DNA of 37,259 nt from Mycobacterium sp. (GTDB taxonomy: Bacteria; Actinomycetota; Actinomycetes; Mycobacteriales; Mycobacteriaceae). Positions 32,129-37,259 of this stretch are shown one piece after another. The translations under genes were made by a program, and so were the position numbers. Every line of letters starts with the position of its first letter. The first letter of the stretch is position 1. Under the pieces are notes generated by a model. That model had not been told where the DNA came from. It saw only the letters and a program-made list of their open reading frames with translations, and searched no databases. Location: NCBI GenBank assembly GCA_020438905.1, contig JAGQTQ010000014.1, forward strand, positions 7,020 through 44,278, in the 5' to 3' direction.

Positions 32129-32149
32129 ACTACGGTCTATCTACGTATA
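32129..32149 (+). promoter_or_regulatory. ACTAC-N11-GTATA dyad upstream of DsbA-like gene 2
   Basis: ACTAC (32129-32133), 11 bp, GTATA (32145-32149), with TACGTATA at the right end as in the site before DsbA-like gene 1. It overlaps CTATC-TACGTA-TATAG, itself a 16-bp palindrome with one mismatch. It lies 110 bp before the start codon. Confidence 0.65.
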
Positions 32150-32259
32150 TAGTTGCTGCCGGCACGCATCCCCGCAAGCCCGCTACCCGGCATGGGGGCA
32201 CGGCCCACTGCCCTGCCTCAGATCAGAGGTTCACTGATTTCTACGAAGGACTTGCTCGA

Positions 32260-32919
32260 ATGGCACCTTTCACGCGCATTCTGCTGACGGCTTTCGCAGT
32301 CGTCGCCCTCGTTATCGGCGCGGGTGTCTACCTCTCGGCCCGAGATAGAGACGCCTCCGCCGGATCGCAAGTGCAGGTTGATGACGTGGGGCAACTGGTT
32401 CGCGACAACAGCCGCCGCCTCAACACAGTGCCGAACAGTGACGTCACCGTCGTCGAGTTCCTCGACTTCGAGTGTGAGGGGTGTCGGGCGGCCTTCCCGA
32501 TGGTCGAGAAACTTCGATCCGAATACGGGGACCGCGTCAATTTCGTCGTCCGCTACTTCCCCATCCCGTCTCACTTCAACGCAGAGCGGGCTGCCCGCGC
32601 GGTCGAGGCGGCAGCCCAGCAGAGCAAGTTCGAGCCGATGTACAAGAAGATGTACGAGACACAGAGTCAATGGGGTGAGCAGCAGAAACCAGCCGATTCC
32701 ATATTCCGCAGTTTTGCAAGTGAACTCGGTCTCGTCATGCCCGCCTTCGATGCGGCCTACAACGACCCCGCGACACTCGATCGCATCAACTTGGACGTCG
32801 CCGACGGTAAAGCGCTCGGCGTCCAGGGCACTCCGACCTTTTTCCTCGATGGACATCGCTTGGAATTCAAGAGCTACCAGGATGTGTCGGCGGCGATTCA
32901 ACAAGCGTTGAGGGAATAG
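32260..32919 (+). CDS. Membrane-anchored DsbA-like thiol oxidoreductase 2
   Basis: This 219-residue paralogue of 21730-22392 starts at ATG 32260 with GAAGGA upstream. It has the same anchor ([20 protein letters not shown]), the active site Cys72-Glu-Gly-Cys75 (DFECEGCRAAFP), the identical block [20 protein letters not shown], and GVQGTPTFFLDG for the cis-proline loop. The residues between the two Cys differ from copy 1 (EG versus EA), which can tune redox potential. Identity is about 70%, so the duplication is not recent. Neighbours here are debris and a DUF3093 gene rather than a client, but the shared dyad upstream keeps it in the same putative regulon. Confidence 0.9.
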   Translation: MAPFTRILLTAFAVVALVIGAGVYLSARDRDASAGSQVQVDDVGQLVRDNSRRLNTVPNSDVTVVEFLDFECEGCRAAFPMVEKLRSEYGDRVNFVVRYFPIPSHFNAERAARAVEAAAQQSKFEPMYKKMYETQSQWGEQQKPADSIFRSFASELGLVMPAFDAAYNDPATLDRINLDVADGKALGVQGTPTFFLDGHRLEFKSYQDVSAAIQQALRE

Positions 32920-33481
32920 CGGCCGGCCATCGGCGACGGTGGTACGTCGGGTCGCCGTTGCATCTTCGCTTGGCACAACACTGATTCAGCTGTACGGCCC
33001 GTCGCAGAAAGCGCGCCCACTGTTCTGTAGCCGAGGTTGCTGGGGACGTTGCCATGTCGGCTGAAACCGCGTGGGGTGGCGTTGCCCCGACTACTGCGGA
33101 ACTCGGTGTGGGAGAACCAGATTCCGCCGAATACCATCGACGCCTGCAACGGCAGGGCGTCTATTGAAAGCCTCTCGCTCTGATCGGTCACTTGGCGGGC
33201 AGATTGTTTGTCGAGTGTCTCCCGCAACATGGAGTCGAGTAAATTGGCAGCGAGTGCTTGAGCCCCTTCTGGATGCCCGTCCACCAACATGTCGATCACT
33301 TTCAGTGCAAGACCCCGGTACTCAATGACGTCGTCCTCGGAGGTAGTTTCGACGCCTCACGACACGCCGCGAACATCCGCTTCCATCGGCGTCCGAGAAT
33401 GCGGCGCCGCTCTTGCTTTGACGCGGCAGCTATTAAGGCGTTGAGAACGTCCCGCGGCGGCACCCATGCGTGGGCGAGCAC
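32898..33481 (-). pseudogene. Frameshifted gene of unknown function after vanW-like gene
   Basis: Starting near GTG 33479-33481 one frame reads VLAHAWVPPRDVLNALIAAA, then KQERRRILGRRWKRMFAACREASK. Near 33355 the coding signal moves to a second frame: SEDDVIEYRGLALKVIDMLV, DGHPEGAQALAANLLDSMLR, then LPLQASMVFGGIWFSHTEF and a late FSRHGNVP, ending at 32898. The late Arg-His motif recalls HEPN-like proteins, but that is a guess. It lies 19 bp downstream of the VanW-type stop on the same strand and its 3' end overlaps, antisense, the end of DsbA-like gene 2. Confidence 0.45.
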
Positions 33482-33500
33482 CTGATGCTCAACATCGATG

Positions 33501-35339
33501 TCAAGGTGTACTCCCTGGCTCAGCCCCGCACACGACCTTCGGCGCGGGGTCGTACCGAACCGTGTGCGTCTCGGTACGGATTGCCCCGGTAGCGATCTCG
33601 CGCAGTGTGCGGGTGTCGGTGATGGTGAACCCGGACGTTCCGCCGCTGGTGCTGCACTGCTGGCCAGCAGGAATGGTCACCGTGCTGGGGGTCGTCGCGT
33701 TGGTCCGTGAGCTCTGAGATGACGTCACCTCGAAGCGCTTGACCCCCGACAGTCGCACCGTGACCGAACTGGGCGTCCACTCGGTCTCGATCAACACCGC
33801 CGCCAGACCGTCGTTGCGGAACTTCAGGTCGATGTCGTCGCCGGACACAGTCGCCTCCCGACCCGCCGGGTAACGACTGATGTAGAAACTGTGCTCCTGG
33901 TGTTCGACGTCAACCATGCCGGCGAAGTACGCGGCATTGAACAACGTGGTGGCGACCTGCGAGACGCCACCGCCGACGCCGCGCGCCGGGCGGCCGTTCT
34001 CGATCACGCCCGCCTCGACGTAGCCGGCCGCGGTGCTGCGCGGGTTCGTCGCCGCGTTCAGGCTGAACGTCTCGCCCGGCCCGACCACCGCGCCGTCGAT
34101 CTGCCCCGCTGCGCGCTTGATGTTCACCCCGGAGTCGGTGGCGAATCCGCTGGTTTGGAACTCGCCGATGACACCTGGGACGCCGAGTGCCTCTAGATCC
34201 GCAGTCGTGAATCGTGCCGGCTGGTCGGCGTACACGGCGGCGATCTCGCGATCACCGGTGCCGGTCAACGCGGATGGGAGATCCGCCAGCGTGGTCTCGT
34301 AGTCGATGCCCCGACCGTCCTGCGACGGCACCACCACCGCCGTCCCGGACGCGAAGTCGAGCGCCGCGTCGCGGCCCGGGATCTCCGAGGCGGCGAGCTG
34401 CGGTCGGAGCGCATCGGCGATGGCGGCGAGGTTGATCTCCGGTACGAGCGCACCGGCCTCGGCGCGGAAGGCCAGTGCCGCGGCGACGACCTCCGTGGTG
34501 ATCGTGGCCCGTGCGCCGCCGTCGCCGACCACGGTGACCGGCGCCGACACCGCGGGTCGCGCGACCTGGTCGACTGCGGCGGCCACGTCATCGGCCGTCG
34601 TACTCGCAGGGAGTTCGACGACCGGCAGCGCCACAGCCTGACCCGTCGCCCAGTCACGCTTCAGCGTTGCGGCTGCGGCGTTCACGTCGAGCTTCTGGCC
34701 CGCACGCGGGTCGACCGGAACCGGCCTGCCGTCTACGAAGCCGACCGAGCCCTCGACCGGACTCCTGTCGACGGTCGGTGCGAGTTCTTTCAGCGCAGCG
34801 GTCAGCGCCTCGTCGTCAACCGTGGAGACCACGCCGACCTCCCGCTCGGTGAACAACGACGTGATGCGCGTGATCGGGTTGAGCGGCTGGGCACCGGTCT
34901 CCTGCGCCGTGCGCGCCCAGTCGACCATCAGCCCCACGTTCGTCGGGTCGATCTCACCGGGCGCTGACCCGACGGTGATGGCCACAGGTCGCGGGGCGCG
35001 CGGGGCGAGCTCAGCGCGCAGTCGCTGCTCGGCGTCGTCCACGTTCATGCCGCCGATCTGCACACCCGCCGCGGTCACCCCCCGAGGAACCGCTCCTGAC
35101 GTCACAACAAGGTCGGCGAAGTAGATCAGCCCCAGCACCGCGGTGACCCCGGCGAGCCCCAGGAGTTGCCGCGAGCGACCATGCGCCCCGGGGCGGTCGG
35201 CGTCAGGCTTACCGGGCGTGCGCGAGTCAGCCCCGGCCCGCGACGGATCCGTCGCAGCTGGGGGGCCTGGTTGCTTCGCCACGCTATGCGCGCCGCCACC
35301 GCCTACTGAGACGTCAGTGGACTGCCGCTCGGGCAACAC
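33501..35339 (-). CDS. VanW-family exported protein with peptidoglycan-binding-type repeats
   Basis: I choose GTG 35337-35339, since GGAGG lies seven bases upstream, giving 612 residues; a TTG at 35375 is possible. After a disordered cytoplasmic tail comes one helix (LLGLAGVTAVLGLIYFADLVV), then two repeat domains of the type found before VanW (VQIGGMNVDDAEQRLRAEL, LGVPGVIGEFQTSGF), then the VanW domain: INIKRAA-like NIKRAAGQIDGAVVGPGETFSLN, then GGGVSQVATTLFNAAYFAGM and HSFYISRYPAGREATV. The C-terminus has a Thr/Ser-rich G5-like segment. VanW proteins are linked to glycopeptide loci but their biochemical role is unknown. It fits the envelope theme of the region. Confidence 0.87.
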   Translation of the reverse strand: MLPERQSTDVSVGGGGAHSVAKQPGPPAATDPSRAGADSRTPGKPDADRPGAHGRSRQLLGLAGVTAVLGLIYFADLVVTSGAVPRGVTAAGVQIGGMNVDDAEQRLRAELAPRAPRPVAITVGSAPGEIDPTNVGLMVDWARTAQETGAQPLNPITRITSLFTEREVGVVSTVDDEALTAALKELAPTVDRSPVEGSVGFVDGRPVPVDPRAGQKLDVNAAAATLKRDWATGQAVALPVVELPASTTADDVAAAVDQVARPAVSAPVTVVGDGGARATITTEVVAAALAFRAEAGALVPEINLAAIADALRPQLAASEIPGRDAALDFASGTAVVVPSQDGRGIDYETTLADLPSALTGTGDREIAAVYADQPARFTTADLEALGVPGVIGEFQTSGFATDSGVNIKRAAGQIDGAVVGPGETFSLNAATNPRSTAAGYVEAGVIENGRPARGVGGGVSQVATTLFNAAYFAGMVDVEHQEHSFYISRYPAGREATVSGDDIDLKFRNDGLAAVLIETEWTPSSVTVRLSGVKRFEVTSSQSSRTNATTPSTVTIPAGQQCSTSGGTSGFTITDTRTLREIATGAIRTETHTVRYDPAPKVVCGAEPGSTP

Positions 35340-35527
35340 GCCGGTTCCTCCAGACCATCTCGGATTGCGGACCAACCGACTTCATGCTGGCGACGCCATC
35401 GTTTGACGGCGGCCGAGCACGCGCCACGTCAGTGTTTGGCCGACCGGTTCTGCAGACCGCTGAAATGACGACGTCCCAACCAGGAATGCGGATCGATGAC
35501 GGGCCAGCCCAGTGTGCGGAGGGCGGC

Positions 35528-35734
35528 TCATTCGGGGGGCATGACTTTCCGTCGGTGCCGCCGTGACTGCCAGAACGCGATCACCGCGCCGAGAAGTAAT
35601 CCGATGACCGCCGCGGTGATGACAGTTCCTTTGGTGTCCGATCCGAGGGGGCCGGAGGACGTGGGCGGGGCCGTGGCCGTTGGTGAGGCGCTTGTCGTTT
35701 GTGAGGCGGAATTTGTCAAGGTGTTTGAGTCCAT
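35528..35734 (-). pseudogene. Truncated small membrane protein; start supplied by IS end
   Basis: The 68-codon frame starts at an ATG (35732-35734) that lies inside the left inverted repeat of the IS element; its first seven codons (MDSNTLT) are IS sequence. The remainder is Ser/Thr/Pro-rich, then one helix (GTVITAAVIGLLLGAVIAFW) and a basic end (QSRRHRRKVMPPE). This looks like the C-terminal part of a wall-associated, membrane-anchored protein whose 5' part was displaced by the insertion. Confidence 0.55.
35714..35734 (+). repeat. Left terminal inverted repeat of the IS3 element
   Basis: Reads TGTCAAGGTG then TTTGAGTCCAT on the plus strand, pairing with 37234-37255 with a few mismatches and a one-base gap. 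Confidence 0.8.
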
Positions 35735-35740
35735 GGGGTG

Positions 35741-36751
35741 TTAGGCGGCGGTCGCTGGGTCGTCCTGTTCGGTTGGTTTGGGCGGGTTGATCGCCGCGGT
35801 CTCGGGTAGGTCGATGATCTTGGGTGCATCCTCGCCGGTGAATCGGTGGGGGTGGCGCGTTCGGGCGTCGGCCAGGACGGCGCGGCGCGCGGTGTCTTTC
35901 TCCTCGGCGAGGCCGTAGAAGACATCGGCGGGGGTGTGCAGGCCGATGCCGCTGTGGCGGTGTTCATGGTTGTACCAGGCGACGAATTCGTCCATGAAAT
36001 CGCGGGCGTGATGCAGGGAGTGGAACCGCGCCGGGAACCTCGGCGCGTACTTGAGGGTCTTGAACCACGACTCGCTGTAGGGGTTGTCGTTGGAAACCTT
36101 CGGGCGTGAATGTGACCGCGTAACACCCAATTCGGTGAGCAGCCCGGCCACGCTGTTGCTGGTCATCGAGGTTCCCCGGTCGGCGTGCACGACGTGCGGG
36201 ATGCCGTAGGTGCCGAAGATCTGCTCCATCATCTCTTTGGCCAGCACCCCGCACTCGCGGGCGTGGACATGCACCCCGACGATGTAACGGGAGTAGATGT
36301 CGATCATCACGTAAGCGTCGTAGTAGATCCCCTTGGCCGGTCCGGCCAGCTTGGTGATGTCCCAGGAGTACACCTGCCGCGGGGCGGTGGCCACCAACTC
36401 CGGGCAGACCGCTTTACGGTGCCGGGCCAGCCGGCGGCGTTCCTTGACCTGCTTGTTCGCGTTGAGAATCCGGTACATCGTGGAGATCGAACACAGGTAG
36501 ATGCCCTCATCGAGCAGGGTGGCCCACACCTGCATCGGGGCGGCGTCGACGAAGCGGGCGCTGTTCAACTCCTGCACGATCCGCTCACACTCCGCGGCGG
36601 TGAGCTTGTTGACCGGCACGGTCGGTACCGGGTCACGCGGTGTCGGTTTCGGCGCGGCCCGCCGGGTCGCGGTCGAGCGGTGCATCCCGGTCAACACCGC
36701 CGCCTCCCGGGTGGTGATGGTGTTGGTGCGCAACTCATTCCAGGCATCCAT
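35741..36751 (-). CDS. IS3-family transposase OrfB (rve integrase core)
   Basis: This 336-residue protein starts at ATG 36749-36751 and shares one base with the orfA stop (TGATG). It has an N-terminal HTH-like part (TREAAVLTGMHRSTATRRAA), then a DDE core: first Asp in YSWDITKL, second in HADRGTSMTS, and Glu in SNDNPYSESWFKTLKY. WYNHEHRHSGIGLHTPADVFYG near the end is the usual IS3 C-terminal signature. All catalytic residues are present, so the element may be active. OrfA-OrfB here seem joined by stop-start coupling rather than a slippery A-run, which I do not see. Confidence 0.92.
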   Translation of the reverse strand: MDAWNELRTNTITTREAAVLTGMHRSTATRRAAPKPTPRDPVPTVPVNKLTAAECERIVQELNSARFVDAAPMQVWATLLDEGIYLCSISTMYRILNANKQVKERRRLARHRKAVCPELVATAPRQVYSWDITKLAGPAKGIYYDAYVMIDIYSRYIVGVHVHARECGVLAKEMMEQIFGTYGIPHVVHADRGTSMTSNSVAGLLTELGVTRSHSRPKVSNDNPYSESWFKTLKYAPRFPARFHSLHHARDFMDEFVAWYNHEHRHSGIGLHTPADVFYGLAEEKDTARRAVLADARTRHPHRFTGEDAPKIIDLPETAAINPPKPTEQDDPATAA

Positions 36752-37185
36752 CAACGCCTGGTCGGCCTGCTGGGCGGCTCCGCGCTCTCGGAGAGACTCT
36801 CCAAGAGCGCGTGAGCTTTTCCCATTATTTGCAGCGCTACCTCGGTAGTGGCCAGCCGTTTGGTGGTCGTGTCCAACTCCCGACGCAGGCGGGCGATCTC
36901 GGCCTGCTCAGCGGTGAGCCTGCCCAGTTTCGCCCCTGCCGGCTTGCCCTCCAACACACCGGCGTCACGCTGTTTGCGCCACTCGCTGATCAGCGACGAA
37001 TACAGGCCCTCCCGCCGAAGATAGCCGCCACCATCATTGGTCTGGCAAGCCTGCTCGTAGGCCACCAGGTGCGCCAGCTTCTCGGCCGGACTGAACGTCC
37101 GCCGCCGCTGCGGGCCACCAGCACGCGGATGCAGTGAATCCATACGCGCATTCTCCCCGGCCGAAGCCAGGCTGGAAATCGTCAT
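36751..37185 (-). CDS. IS3-family transposase OrfA (HTH and leucine zipper)
   Basis: This encodes 144 residues from ATG 37183-37185, or 130 from ATG 37141-37143, which has GGGGAG nine bases upstream and may be the real start. RRRTFSPAEKLAHLVAYEQA begins the helix-turn-helix (with YLRREGLYSSLISEWRKQRD), and AEQAEIARLRRELDTTTKRL is the oligomerisation zipper. OrfA binds the element ends and partners OrfB. It lies 49-70 bp inside the right inverted repeat. Confidence 0.9.
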   Translation of the reverse strand: MTISSLASAGENARMDSLHPRAGGPQRRRTFSPAEKLAHLVAYEQACQTNDGGGYLRREGLYSSLISEWRKQRDAGVLEGKPAGAKLGRLTAEQAEIARLRRELDTTTKRLATTEVALQIMGKAHALLESLSESAEPPSRPTRR

Positions 37186-37233
37186 CTTCGGGTCGATCCG
37201 TATCTCGCCCTGCAGGCGGGTTGCTATGAACCA

Positions 37234-37255
37234 GTGGACTCAACTCACCCTGACA
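37234..37255 (-). repeat. Right terminal inverted repeat of the IS3 element
   Basis: On the minus strand it reads TGTCAGGGTGA then GTTGAGTCCAC, matching the left end. Only four bases follow it in the window. Confidence 0.8.
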
Positions 37256-37259
37256 CGCA

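Larger units (their letters stand above)
35714..37255 (-). mobile_element. IS3-family insertion sequence, apparently complete
   Basis: A 1542-bp element with two transposase frames and imperfect terminal inverted repeats: TGTCAAGGTG...TTGAGTCCAT at the left (35714-35734) and, on the minus strand, TGTCAGGGTG..TTGAGTCCAC at the right (37234-37255). Only four bases follow the right end in the window, and they do not match the left flank (ATT before, CGC after), so no target duplication is visible. orfA and orfB meet at TGATG. Confidence 0.85.

Overview
The window reads as accessory DNA (a plasmid segment or genomic island) from a Mycobacteriaceae member, probably a fast-growing Mycolicibacterium/Mycobacterium. 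The reasons are high GC, frequent GTG/TTG starts, four-base GTGA/ATGA gene overlaps, and proteins I recognise as close relatives of M. tuberculosis families: the CadI/ArsR/ACR3 cluster, a 464-residue dihydrolipoamide dehydrogenase, an Rv3273-like SulP-carbonic anhydrase fusion, an Rv0102-like CopD-CtaG protein, L,D-transpeptidases and a DUF3093 protein. IS sequences, gene remnants and paralogous copies point to an acquired, reshuffled region. No tRNA, rRNA or CRISPR array was seen.

Layout. 1-3.1 kb: arsenic/cadmium cluster (ACR3 permease cut by the window edge, two ArsR regulators, divergent cadI) and a lipoamide dehydrogenase. 3.36-6.02 kb: a metal cassette (CDF-type transporter plus CmtR-like repressor, divergent from a SHOCT protein plus Met-rich cupredoxin), bracketed by two 126-bp direct repeats that are about 90% identical. 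6.2-12.1 kb: MFS remnant, SRPBCC protein, SulP transporter, and a minus-strand run of P1B-type ATPase, membrane-anchored protein and methyltransferase. 12.4-24.98 kb: cell-wall and redox block with an MltG-like protein, a D,D-carboxypeptidase, a degenerate transposase, CopD-CtaG, a secreted coiled-coil protein, SulP-carbonic anhydrase, a small secreted Cys protein, a DsbA-like protein, an L,D-transpeptidase, and a BlaI repressor with an M56 protease. 25.2-30.5 kb: class A beta-lactamase-like protein, a response regulator broken by an internal deletion, its histidine kinase, a second L,D-transpeptidase and a decayed paralogue of the anchored protein. 30.8-35.4 kb: DUF3093 protein, second DsbA-like protein, a frameshifted gene and a VanW-type protein. 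35.7-37.26 kb: an intact IS3-family element that has cut a small membrane-protein gene.

How it may work together. The strongest unexplained signal is a shared operator-like dyad, TCTAC-N11-GTA(G/T)A, often containing TACGTA. Good copies lie in front of the ATPase/MltG-like pair (12210), DsbA-like 1 (21608), L,D-transpeptidase 1 (22453), the beta-lactamase/two-component genes (26267) and DsbA-like 2 (32129). A related cluster precedes the small secreted Cys protein (about 21430), and a weak copy precedes blaI itself (23624). The BlaI-M56 pair is the obvious candidate regulator, which would make this a dispersed envelope-stress regulon: 3-3 cross-linking, thiol handling, a serine hydrolase and metal export. 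The sites are visible in the sequence; the identity of the regulator is inference.
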